Shown: positions 25,428 through 32,584 of the stretch, in pieces
Layout of the letters: each line of letters opens with the position of its first letter
How positions within the stretch are numbered: position 1 is the first letter of the stretch
Assembly: GCF_013409065.1 (NCBI RefSeq)
Contig: NZ_JACBZP010000001.1
Coordinates: 992,001-1,056,000 of the forward strand
Length of the DNA stretch: 64,000 nucleotides
Direction: 5' to 3'
Source of the DNA: Spelaeicoccus albus
GTDB lineage: Bacteria; Actinomycetota; Actinomycetes; Actinomycetales; Brevibacteriaceae
Notes under the pieces: generated by a model
Databases searched by the model: none
Seen by the model: the letters and a program-made list of their open reading frames with translations, nothing else
What the model was told of the DNA's origin: nothing
Translations under genes and position numbers: made by a program

Positions 25428-26621
25428 GTGGGGCAAGTGAATACTGAAATCATGCAGTCCGCGCAGCGTGCCGGCCGGTGGCGAATCTCGCTGCTGGTCG
25501 GCAGTCATTTGATCGATGACCTGTACCAAGGGGCAGTACCGGCCATGCTGCCGTTCTTTGTGGCCGAACGGCATTTCGGTTATGTGGCGGCTGCCGGAAT
25601 CACGCTTGCCGCGACGCTGCTCTCGTCCGTCGTGCAGCCCTTGTTCGGCATGATGACCGACAAGCATCCGCTGCCGTGGCTGGTGCCTGCCGGGCTCGGC
25701 GTGGCCGGCATCGGCGTCGGTTTGTCCGGACTGGTCGACTCGTACCTGTGGACGTGGCTGGCCATTGCCCTGTCGGGGCTCGGCGTCGCCGCCTACCATC
25801 CGGAATCCGCGCGGTTGGCCAGGGCGGCCGCGGCCGGAAGCCACGTCGGCATGAGTTGGTTCTCGCTGGGTGGCAACGTCGGCTTTGCGCTCGCCCCGAT
25901 CATCGTGACGCCCGTGATGGCGGCAATGGGCCTGGGCGGCAGCCCGCTGCTCATGATCCCGGCCCTCGTCGTCGGCGTCCTGCTGTCGATCATGCTGCGT
26001 CGACTGATTACGCCGGCCATCGCCATGAGCGCGGCCGGCCGGGCGGCACTCGTCGACAGATGGGGACAGTTCGCCAGGCTCGGCACCGTTGTGATTTTGC
26101 GGTCGATAGTCACGTTCGCGTTGAATACGTTCTTGGCCATTTGGGTCGGCGAGCGGCTGGATGCTTCGGGGCATTTAGCCGGCGAGGCGGCGCTCGTACT
26201 CTACTTTGGCGTCGGCGCGGTCGGAACACTCTTGGGCGGCACGCTTGCGTCGCGTTTTTCGCGCGTGCGCCTCATTCGGACGGCGTACCTGCTCACCATC
26301 CCGACGCTCGCCGGGGTGGCGCTCGTGCCCGGACCGCTCGTGTACGTCTTCATCGCCGCGACGGCGCTATGCCTCTACGTGCCGTTTTCGCTGCACGTCA
26401 CGCTCGGCCAGGACTTCCTGCCGACCCGGGTGGGCACTGCCAGCGGCGTGACCTTGGGACTTGCCGTCAGCGTCGGCGGCCTGGCTGCTCCGGCCGTCGG
26501 CGCGTTGGCCGAGGCGGTCAATTTGCAAACCGCGCTTCTTGTGCTTCTTCTCGCGCCGGCTGCCTCGTGGTTCGTGGCCCGCGGCATGCGGGAACCGACG
26601 CAACTGGTCGGAGCGCAATAA
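25428..26621 (+). CDS. MFS transporter, fosmidomycin-resistance-like exporter
   Basis: 397 residues, about 12 helices. It resembles Fsr-type exporters: SHLIDDLYQGAVPAMLPF in helix 1, a short AAYHPESARLARAAA segment after helix 4, and GMSWFSLGGNVGFALAP. Such carriers export small drugs or metabolites. Start choice is uncertain: GTG 25428, GTG 25437 or ATG 25452. A divergent AraC-type regulator 30 bp away probably controls it. The substrate is not known. Confidence 0.84.
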   Translation: MGQVNTEIMQSAQRAGRWRISLLVGSHLIDDLYQGAVPAMLPFFVAERHFGYVAAAGITLAATLLSSVVQPLFGMMTDKHPLPWLVPAGLGVAGIGVGLSGLVDSYLWTWLAIALSGLGVAAYHPESARLARAAAAGSHVGMSWFSLGGNVGFALAPIIVTPVMAAMGLGGSPLLMIPALVVGVLLSIMLRRLITPAIAMSAAGRAALVDRWGQFARLGTVVILRSIVTFALNTFLAIWVGERLDASGHLAGEAALVLYFGVGAVGTLLGGTLASRFSRVRLIRTAYLLTIPTLAGVALVPGPLVYVFIAATALCLYVPFSLHVTLGQDFLPTRVGTASGVTLGLAVSVGGLAAPAVGALAEAVNLQTALLVLLLAPAASWFVARGMREPTQLVGAQ

Positions 26622-26653
26622 TCGTGGCTCGGGTGGCCGGCCGCGGCTAGGGT

Positions 26654-27124
26654 ATGAACATGACCGACGATCAGAACAATGAACAGCGAATTGTCAGCTC
26701 GACCCGCGACGTGGCGGCGGCGCCCGACACGATTTTCGCGCTTATCGCCGATCCGGCCGAACAACCACGCTGGGACGGGAATGACAATCTGGGCACTGCG
26801 GCGCCCGGTCAGCGCATTCACGCCGTTGGCGACGTTTTCGTCACCACGCTGACCAAAGGTGTCGACCGCGACAACCACGTCGTCGAATTCGAGGAAGGAC
26901 GCCGGGTGGCGTGGCTTCCGGCGGAGGCGGGCAAGCCGACGATCGGTCAATTGTGGCGGTGGGAACTCGAACCGCTGGAGCCCGGGCGAACGCGCGTCAC
27001 CCACACGTACGACTGGACGAATTTGACCGACGAACAGCGATTGCCCCGCGCCCGCGCCACCACCGAGGACAAGCTGCGCGCTTCCGTTGACCGGCTTGCC
27101 GAACTCGCCGAATGCGACACGTAG
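26654..27124 (+). CDS. SRPBCC (START/Bet v1-like) family protein
   Basis: 156 residues. The beginning (STRDVAAAPDTIFALIADPAEQPRWDG) and the end (TRVTHTYDWTNL, then a final helix) are typical of polyketide-cyclase/dehydrase-like START proteins that bind a hydrophobic ligand. ATG 26654 and ATG 26660 are both possible starts. It lies 32 bp after the MFS exporter on the same strand, so they may form an operon; a ligand shared with the exporter is speculation. It is convergent with the XRE-cupin gene. Confidence 0.8.
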   Translation: MNMTDDQNNEQRIVSSTRDVAAAPDTIFALIADPAEQPRWDGNDNLGTAAPGQRIHAVGDVFVTTLTKGVDRDNHVVEFEEGRRVAWLPAEAGKPTIGQLWRWELEPLEPGRTRVTHTYDWTNLTDEQRLPRARATTEDKLRASVDRLAELAECDT

Positions 27125-27140
27125 CCGCAGAGATCCGCGA

Positions 27141-27719
27141 CTATGTCCCCGCGGCGTCCGGCGCATGCAAATGCGCGTGCTCGCCGTCGTGATCGAAGAT
27201 CGTCAGGATTTCGACGGGCCCGCCTTCCGCCAGGATCAGGTGCGGAACCATCGTCGAGAATTCCGCTGCATCGCCGGCCTCGACCATGATGACGCGGTCG
27301 CCCAGTTGCAGGCGGACGGTGCCGGACAGCACGGTGAACCATTCGCGGCCGGGGTGCACGCGCGGCTCGCCGCCGGTCGGGCGGTCGATGCGCATCTTCG
27401 CCACCGTCACGCCGTGCGGAGTGCGCTCGCTGGACAGCAGCCACGTGGTCAAACCCGGCGTGTGCTCGGGCTCGGGCCGGATGACGACGTTTTCGTCGGC
27501 CGCTGACTCGACGAGCTGGTCGACGCTGGTGTCCAGTGCATGAGCGATCGACACCAGTTGATCAACGGCAATTCGACGGTGACCCGTTTCGATCCGGCTC
27601 AAACTGGACGGGCTCAAATGGCAACGCGCCGCGAGGGCATCGAGTGACCATCCGCGCGCCAGCCGGAGGCCGCGAATGCGAAGCCTGATCACGGTGTCCA
27701 CATCAAGTTGTTGCGTCAT
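27141..27719 (-). CDS. XRE-family regulator with C-terminal cupin sensor
   Basis: 192 residues from ATG 27719. An N-terminal helix-turn-helix (LRLARGWSLDALAARCHLSPSSLSRIETGHR) is joined to a cupin barrel (RVHPGREWFTVLSGTVRLQLGDRV, PHLILAEGGPVEIL). This two-domain type (SutR/PuuR-like) senses a small ligand or metal. It is divergent from a methyltransferase/flavoprotein pair, with a TATGC-N7-GCATA palindrome in the 47-bp gap, and presumably represses that pair and itself. Confidence 0.9.
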   Translation of the reverse strand: MTQQLDVDTVIRLRIRGLRLARGWSLDALAARCHLSPSSLSRIETGHRRIAVDQLVSIAHALDTSVDQLVESAADENVVIRPEPEHTPGLTTWLLSSERTPHGVTVAKMRIDRPTGGEPRVHPGREWFTVLSGTVRLQLGDRVIMVEAGDAAEFSTMVPHLILAEGGPVEILTIFDHDGEHAHLHAPDAAGT

Positions 27720-27730
27720 ACGCAAAAGTG

Positions 27731-27747
27731 TATGCTGAATTGGCATA
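27731..27747. promoter_or_regulatory. Palindrome TATGC-N7-GCATA between the XRE regulator and the methyltransferase
   Basis: Inverted repeat with 5-bp arms in the 47-bp divergent region. The two start codons are so close that the two promoters must overlap here. A probable operator of the XRE-cupin protein; a -10 box is also possible (inference). Confidence 0.5.
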
Positions 27748-27766
27748 GTTCGTCTATTCTGAACTC

Positions 27767-28627
27767 ATGACGCAGCACTCGCACCAGCACTCGGATCAAA
27801 ATTCGCACCAGCATTCGCACCAGCACGGCGACGACGTCGACCTGGCGACGATCTTGGATCTCGACGCCGAAGTGCTCGGTGGGTACCTGGACGCCCTGAC
27901 CAAATGGACCCGGGAGCTTGCGCCTGCGCCCACACGGCGGATCATCGACGTCGGAGCCGGTACGGGTACCGGAAGCCTTGCATTGGCCCGTCGCTTCGAT
28001 ACGGCCCGGGTTGTGGCGATCGACAACTCGCCCGCCATGCTGGGGCGGCTCGGGGACGCAGCGAAACGGCACGACCTTGACGACCGGATCAACACCGTCC
28101 TGGCCGATCTGGATGCCGCGTGGCCCGATCTCGAATCGGCGGATGTGGCATGGGCAGTGTCGTCGATGCACCACTTTGCCGACCCCGACCGGGTGCTGCG
28201 CGACGTCTTTGCGGCCGTGAGACCGGGCGGACTGGCGGTCGTCGTCGAAATGGACGACCTGCCGTTCTTCCTCCCGCGCGACGTCGGATTCGGGCGTCCC
28301 GGTCTCGAAGAGCGCCTGCACGAAACCATGGCGGCGGCCGGGTGGAATCCGCATCCGAACTGGCAGCCGTATCTGGAACGCGCCGGATTCGCCGACGTCC
28401 GCGAGGAAGTGTTCACCATCGACGTCGACCCGGCGCTGGCCGGGGCCGGCACGTATGCGCACGCTTTTCTGCGCCGGTGCCGTAACTCCCTGGGCGACCG
28501 GGTGGCCGCCGATGACGCTGCCGCGCTCGATCGCTTGGTTGATGCCGGCGACCCGGCCGGTGTGTTGAGCCGCGCCGATTTAACCATCCGCGGCACCCGG
28601 ACGGCCTGGGCCGCCCGTCGTCCTTGA
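27767..28627 (+). CDS. Class I SAM-dependent methyltransferase with His-rich N terminus
   Basis: 286 residues. The first 20 residues contain seven histidines in an HSHQH pattern, likely a metal-binding extension. Then come motif I IDVGAGTGTGSLALA (about residues 63-77), the acidic post-I region VVAIDNSPAML and AVSSMHHFADPDRVLRD, a typical Rossmann methyltransferase. It is followed 27 bp later by a thioredoxin-reductase-like flavoprotein. In other Actinobacteria the two activities are found as one fused protein (bifunctional FAD oxidoreductase/methyltransferase), which supports a joint role. Substrate unknown; the His-rich tail hints at metal handling or metalloid methylation, without proof. 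Confidence 0.88.
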   Translation: MTQHSHQHSDQNSHQHSHQHGDDVDLATILDLDAEVLGGYLDALTKWTRELAPAPTRRIIDVGAGTGTGSLALARRFDTARVVAIDNSPAMLGRLGDAAKRHDLDDRINTVLADLDAAWPDLESADVAWAVSSMHHFADPDRVLRDVFAAVRPGGLAVVVEMDDLPFFLPRDVGFGRPGLEERLHETMAAAGWNPHPNWQPYLERAGFADVREEVFTIDVDPALAGAGTYAHAFLRRCRNSLGDRVAADDAAALDRLVDAGDPAGVLSRADLTIRGTRTAWAARRP

Positions 28628-28654
28628 CCCAATTCAGTGAACGGAGACAAAGTA

Positions 28655-29596
28655 ATGAACGAGAAAACTGACTACGACGTTGCCATCATCGGCGGAGGAG
28701 CTGCCGGCCTGAGCGCCGCCGTCTCCCTCGCACGATCGCTCCGGTCGGTGATAGTCGTCGACGGCGGCGAGCCCAGAAACGCTATAGCCGCCGGTGCGCA
28801 CAACGTGCTGGGAAACGAGGGAATCGCGCCGCGCGATCTGCTCGCGGCCGGACGACGGGAAGCGCAGGCGTACGGCGCGGAATTCCGCGACGGTGAAGCG
28901 AGCGCCGCCCGCCGGACCGATGGAGGATTCGCCATCGATCTGCGCGGCGGCGATACGATCTCGGCTCGCCGGATACTCCTGGCCACCGGCCTCATCGACG
29001 AATTGCCGAACGTCCCCGGCGTCCGCGATTTTTGGGGCAAGAGTGTGCTGCACTGCCCCTATTGCCACGGATGGGAAGTGCGCGGGCAGCGGATCGGCGT
29101 GCTCGGAACCGGCCCCGCAGGCATTCATCAAGCGTTGCTGTTCCGTCAACTGAGCGATGACGTCACCCTGTTTCGGCACACCATGCCGCAGATCGACGCC
29201 GATGACGCCGCCAAGCTTTCGGCGATCGGCGTCCGCGTGGTTGACGGACCGGTCGAGCGGCTGAGCGGGCACGGTGAATCGGTGCAATCCGTGGCGATGA
29301 CCGATGGGCGCGAATTCCCTGTCGACGCAGTGGTAGTGGCGCCGCGCTTCGTCGCCCGATCGGAACTCTATGTACAGCTCGGCGGAACCGTGAGCGACAA
29401 CCCGATGGGAGAGTACGTCGAGGCCGGGCAAATGGGGCGCACGGAGGTCCCTGGCGTGTGGGCCGCCGGCAACGTCAGCAGTCTCGGCGCCGTCGTCACT
29501 TTGGCGTCCGGTGCCGGGATGTCCGCGGCCGGCGTCATCAACATGGACTTGATCGAAGAGGATGCCGAGGCAGCGGTTCTCAGCCGCGCAAGCTGA
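28655..29596 (+). CDS. Thioredoxin-reductase-like NAD(P)/FAD-dependent oxidoreductase
   Basis: 313 residues from the ATG eight bases after GGAG. FAD-binding VAIIGGGAAGLSAAVSLAR at the N terminus, redox-active CPYC (Cys134-Cys137) in HCPYCHGWEV, NAD(P)-binding GVLGTGPAGIHQALL, and the second FAD motif VPGVWAAGNVSS. The low-molecular-weight TrxR layout is complete. It most likely forms an operon with the His-rich methyltransferase. It may reduce a disulfide or a metal/metalloid thiol adduct, or act as a substrate oxidase like gliotoxin-type relatives; this is undecided. Confidence 0.9.
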   Translation: MNEKTDYDVAIIGGGAAGLSAAVSLARSLRSVIVVDGGEPRNAIAAGAHNVLGNEGIAPRDLLAAGRREAQAYGAEFRDGEASAARRTDGGFAIDLRGGDTISARRILLATGLIDELPNVPGVRDFWGKSVLHCPYCHGWEVRGQRIGVLGTGPAGIHQALLFRQLSDDVTLFRHTMPQIDADDAAKLSAIGVRVVDGPVERLSGHGESVQSVAMTDGREFPVDAVVVAPRFVARSELYVQLGGTVSDNPMGEYVEAGQMGRTEVPGVWAAGNVSSLGAVVTLASGAGMSAAGVINMDLIEEDAEAAVLSRAS

Positions 29597-29623
29597 GCCC
29601 TCCGATTGGGCCGATCCGCCGCA

Positions 29624-29944
29624 CTAATCGACAGTCACTGTGGTGAGCAGCACGACGGAATCGTCCTGCGCCGTCAGGCCGTGCCGTTCGCTGGGCACGA
29701 GTTCGAGCTGGCCTTTTCCGATCGATTCGCCGGTGCCGTTCGTCGTCACCATGACCCGGCCCTGCAAGACGTAAAGACTGCACGCCTTGGGCGCATTGTG
29801 CTCGGCGAGCCGCGAATGGTTGGTCAGCGCAATGAGTGTTTGGCGCAGCGGGCCGTCGCGCGTGATCAATTCCGCCGACCGTCCGTGCTGGTCTGCCCGC
29901 GCTTGGGTCATCAGTCGTTCGGCCATGGCGTCTAAGTCTGACAT
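29624..29944 (-). CDS. Small cupin-domain protein
   Basis: 106 residues. A single cupin barrel is suggested by HNAPKACSLYVLQGRVMVTT, GQLELVPSERHGLTAQDDSVVLLTTV, with His in the expected metal positions (H48 region and ERHGL). The N-terminal helix (AMAERLMTQARADQHGRSAEL) precedes it. It is convergent with the flavoprotein gene (28 bp). Small cupins of this kind bind metals and are often stress related; there is no specific function to give. Confidence 0.72.
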   Translation of the reverse strand: MSDLDAMAERLMTQARADQHGRSAELITRDGPLRQTLIALTNHSRLAEHNAPKACSLYVLQGRVMVTTNGTGESIGKGQLELVPSERHGLTAQDDSVVLLTTVTVD

Positions 29945-29999
29945 CCGGTACCTCCGTTGGCGTTTCCCATATCCTAATCGGAACTAGTCGGCTGAGCAG

Positions 30000-30758
30000 T
30001 CAATCGGACTCGGGGCGCAGGCGCAGGCCTTGCATTCCTCCGTCCACGGCCAGTGAGGTTCCGGACGTCGATCCGGCCAGTGGTCCGGCCAGATAGGCGA
30101 TGGCAGCGGCGACTTCATCCGGCGCCACGAGGCGTCCGTGCGGCTGCCGGGCCTCAAGGGCTGCGCGTTCGGCGGCCGGATCGGCGGCTTTCGCGAGCAG
30201 GCGGCCGATCCACGGTGTATCGGCGGTCCCGGGGTTGACGCAGTTGACGCGGATGCCTTCGCGCAGGTGGTCGGCGGCCATGTTCAGCGTCAACGACAGG
30301 ACGGCTCCCTTGCTGGCGCCGTACAGGGCGCGCTCGGGAAGCCCGGCCGTGGCCGCGATCGAGCACGTGTTCACTATCGATGCGTGGTCGGATTGGCGCA
30401 GGTACGGCAGCGCGGCGCGACTGACCCGCACCATGCCAATCACGTTGATGTCGAACACGCGGTGCCATTCGGCGTCGTCATTCGTTTCGACGGTTCCTTG
30501 TGCGCCGATGCCGGCATTGTTCACGACGATGTCGATGCCGCCGAGTGTATCGGCCGCCTCGGACACCGCCGCGCGCACGGCGGCATCGTCCGAGACGTCG
30601 CACTTCAGGGCGGTGATGGGCGGAGCGACGTTTTCGGGCGCAAGGTCGAGCACGGCAACCGATCCGCCGCGCGCGACGATATGCGAGGCGACAGCCGCGC
30701 CGATTCCCGACGCGCCGCCGGTCACGATGGCCTTCAGGCCGCTGAATTCTTCGGTCAT
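30000..30758 (-). CDS. Short-chain dehydrogenase/reductase (possibly 2-keto-3-deoxy-L-fuconate dehydrogenase type)
   Basis: 252 residues. Classical SDR: TGGASGIGAAVA for NAD(P), NNAG, catalytic Ser in NTCSIAATAG, and YGASK. The gene overlaps the FAH hydrolase by four bases. An SDR plus an FAH-family 2,4-diketo-acid hydrolase is the pair used in the non-phosphorylated L-fucose/L-rhamnose route, where a 2-keto-3-deoxy sugar acid is oxidised and then cleaved. The dehydratase could be one of the enolase-family genes further along. Pathway assignment is inference; the SDR fold is certain. Confidence 0.85.
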   Translation of the reverse strand: MTEEFSGLKAIVTGGASGIGAAVASHIVARGGSVAVLDLAPENVAPPITALKCDVSDDAAVRAAVSEAADTLGGIDIVVNNAGIGAQGTVETNDDAEWHRVFDINVIGMVRVSRAALPYLRQSDHASIVNTCSIAATAGLPERALYGASKGAVLSLTLNMAADHLREGIRVNCVNPGTADTPWIGRLLAKAADPAAERAALEARQPHGRLVAPDEVAAAIAYLAGPLAGSTSGTSLAVDGGMQGLRLRPESD

Positions 30759-31612
30759 GCCTTGGCCTCCGACGACGTGAATTCTTGGGTTTGCCGGCCT
30801 AGGCCGTCAATTTCCAGGGTGACTGTGTCGCCGGCGGTCAAATACGGGAATTTACCCGACAAAGCGACGCCTTCCGGTGTCCCCGTGCAGATCAGGTCGC
30901 CGGGTTCGAGCGCGAGGAATTGGCTGAGGTACCAGACGAGATAGTCGACGTCGAAGACGAGATCGGACGTCGTCGAGTCCTGGCGGGGGTTGCCGTTCAC
31001 CCAGCTACGCAATCGCACGTTGGAGTAATCGATCGCGTCGGGGGTGACCAGCCAGGGGCCGGTGGGGCAGAACCCGGGGCAACTTTTCCCCTTGGACCAT
31101 TGGCCGCCGGAAATCTCCAGCTGGAACTCGCGTTCGGACAGATCGTTGGTGACGGCGAACCCGGCGATATGCGCCTTCGAGTCGGCAGGGGAGTCGAGGT
31201 ATTCCGCGTGCGCGCCGATGACGACGCCGAGTTCGACCTCCCAGTCCGTTTTGCTCGATCCGCGCGGGATGGCGACGGCGTCGTTCGGACCGACAACCGT
31301 GTTCGGTGTTTTGAGGAACATGATCGGCATCTTGGGGGGCTCGGAGCCGGATTCGGCCGCATGTGCCGCGTAATTCATGCCGATACAGATGACTGCCGAC
31401 GGGCGAGTGATGGGGGCCCCGATTCGCTGACCGGCGATGTCGACTTCGGGAAGCTCTCCGGCCGCAAGCGCCTTTTCGACGCGTGCCGGTCCGCCCGACG
31501 ACCAGAACTCGCCGTCCAAGTCATCGGTGATGGAGTCGAGTGCGTAGTGGATGTCGCCGTCGATGGCGATCGGCCGTTCGGCGCCGCGCGCGCCGATTCG
31601 TGCGAATTTCAT
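30755..31612 (-). CDS. Fumarylacetoacetate hydrolase family protein
   Basis: 285 residues from the ATG about six bases after AGGA. The FAH fold shows CIGMNYAAHAAE, metal-site KTDWEVELGVVIG and the conserved GDLICTGTPEGVALSG. Such enzymes cleave or hydrate 2,4-diketo acids with Mg2+. It is the first gene of a two-gene operon with the SDR and is divergent from an IclR regulator, which has a clear palindromic site between. The best guess is 2,4-diketo-3-deoxy-fuconate hydrolase; other ring-cleavage products are possible. Confidence 0.88.
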   Translation of the reverse strand: MKFARIGARGAERPIAIDGDIHYALDSITDDLDGEFWSSGGPARVEKALAAGELPEVDIAGQRIGAPITRPSAVICIGMNYAAHAAESGSEPPKMPIMFLKTPNTVVGPNDAVAIPRGSSKTDWEVELGVVIGAHAEYLDSPADSKAHIAGFAVTNDLSEREFQLEISGGQWSKGKSCPGFCPTGPWLVTPDAIDYSNVRLRSWVNGNPRQDSTTSDLVFDVDYLVWYLSQFLALEPGDLICTGTPEGVALSGKFPYLTAGDTVTLEIDGLGRQTQEFTSSEAKA

Positions 31613-31632
31613 GGTGATCCTTTGACAGATTG

Positions 31633-31658
31633 TTCCGTACGACGGAATATAGTTCCGT
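31633..31658. promoter_or_regulatory. IclR-type operator TTCCGT-ACG-ACGGAA plus a third half-site
   Basis: Palindrome TTCCGT-N3-ACGGAA at 31633-31647 and another TTCCGT at 31653-31658, in the short gap between the FAH gene and the IclR gene. This fits operators of IclR-family tetramers. It lies 20 bp from the FAH start and 30-50 bp before the IclR start. Confidence 0.68.
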
Positions 31659-31686
31659 ATCTGTCGTGACACAAGCCGTAGACCGG

Positions 31687-32454
31687 ATGGTGAGAATGAG
31701 CGACACATCGGCGGCCGACAAGACCCTCTTGGTGCTGGATGCCGCACTGACGAATTCGCGGTTCACGGACGTGGTCGATGTGACGGGATTAGCCAAAGCG
31801 ACGGTGCACCGTATCACCAGCACCCTTGTGTCGCACGGTTTCGTGGCGCTCGCGGACGACGGCACGTACCTGCCTGGCCCCAAGGCGCTGTCGCTGGCCG
31901 GCGCCGCGCTCGAACGCATCGACATCTCCGCGTTGGCTGCCCCGATCATCGCCGATTTGGTCGCCGCGACGGGGTGCACCGTACACGTCGGTGCCTTGAA
32001 CGGCGACGAAGTGATTTACGTGGCCCGGCGGGACTCGGACAAGCCCTATCGGATGCCATCGCGCGTCGGTAAGGCCATTGCGCTGCACAGCACCGGGATC
32101 GGCAAGGCGATCCTCGCGACGTTCGATCCCGCGGAATTCGACCGGATCGTCGGCCACGCCGGGCTTCCGGCGCGCACCCCGAACACGATCACCGGCAAAG
32201 CACGCCTTTCCCGCGAGATAGCCGCAGTACGAAAACGCGGCTATGCCATCGACAACGAAGAAAATGAGCCGGGAATCCGCTGCGTCGCCGCCGGGATCAA
32301 GGATCACACCGGCCAGACGAACTTCGGAATCAGCATTTCGACGTTGACGTTGGAGCACACCGTGGATCAGGTCGCGGCCATGGCCCCGCAGGCAATCGAA
32401 GCGGCGGCAAGGATTTCGCGGGCCCTCGGCCATCGGAACGACGCGGCAAATTAG
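31687..32454 (+). CDS. IclR-family transcriptional regulator
   Basis: About 255 residues. The N-terminal winged helix includes FTDVVDVTGLAKATVHRITSTL. The IclR effector domain follows (GKAIALHSTGIGKAILA, RGYAIDNEENEPGIRCVAAGI, NFGISIST). ATG 31687 and ATG 31696 are both plausible starts; neither has a strong ribosome site. It is divergent from the FAH/SDR operon and most likely controls it through the TTCCGT palindrome. The effector should be a keto or sugar acid. Confidence 0.9.
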   Translation: MVRMSDTSAADKTLLVLDAALTNSRFTDVVDVTGLAKATVHRITSTLVSHGFVALADDGTYLPGPKALSLAGAALERIDISALAAPIIADLVAATGCTVHVGALNGDEVIYVARRDSDKPYRMPSRVGKAIALHSTGIGKAILATFDPAEFDRIVGHAGLPARTPNTITGKARLSREIAAVRKRGYAIDNEENEPGIRCVAAGIKDHTGQTNFGISISTLTLEHTVDQVAAMAPQAIEAAARISRALGHRNDAAN

Positions 32455-32474
32455 CGCGCGACGTGGCGTTCCCG

Positions 32475-32529
32475 CGCCGAGTGGTGGCGAATGGCTGCCC
32501 CCTCCCGCCGAGTGGTGGCGAATGGCTGC
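32475..32529. repeat. 24-bp direct repeat next to a hairpin
   Basis: CGCCGAGTGGTGGCGAATGG plus CTGC occurs exactly at 32475-32498 and 32506-32529, 31 bp apart. The second copy is the left arm of the hairpin at 32510-32564. The unit may be a dispersed palindromic repeat of this genome. Confidence 0.85.
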
Positions 32530-32564
32530 GAAATCGGCGATTTCGCAGCCATTCGCCACCACTC
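32510..32564. terminator. 26-bp perfect hairpin between convergent iclR and the mannitol-dehydrogenase-family gene
   Basis: Arms 32510-32535 and 32539-32564 are exact reverse complements around a 3-base loop (GGC). The position, between two gene ends (32454 and 32585), is right for a bidirectional terminator. No T run follows on either strand. Confidence 0.78.
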
Positions 32565-32584
32565 GGGAGGCGGGCACGCGGGGA

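Noticed and set aside
25398-26174. Upstream extension of the AraC-family frame over the MFS gene
   Set aside because: It is antisense to a clear transporter and has no domain; the cupin domain starts after ATG 25397.
27767-27835. His-rich start of the methyltransferase as a cloning tag or artefact
   Set aside because: The codons follow local use, the spacing HSHQH is not that of a tag, and the gene sits in natural context.
32475-32564. CRISPR array
   Set aside because: Only two direct copies with one 7-bp gap and an inverted arm, no spacers of even length, and no cas gene in the window.
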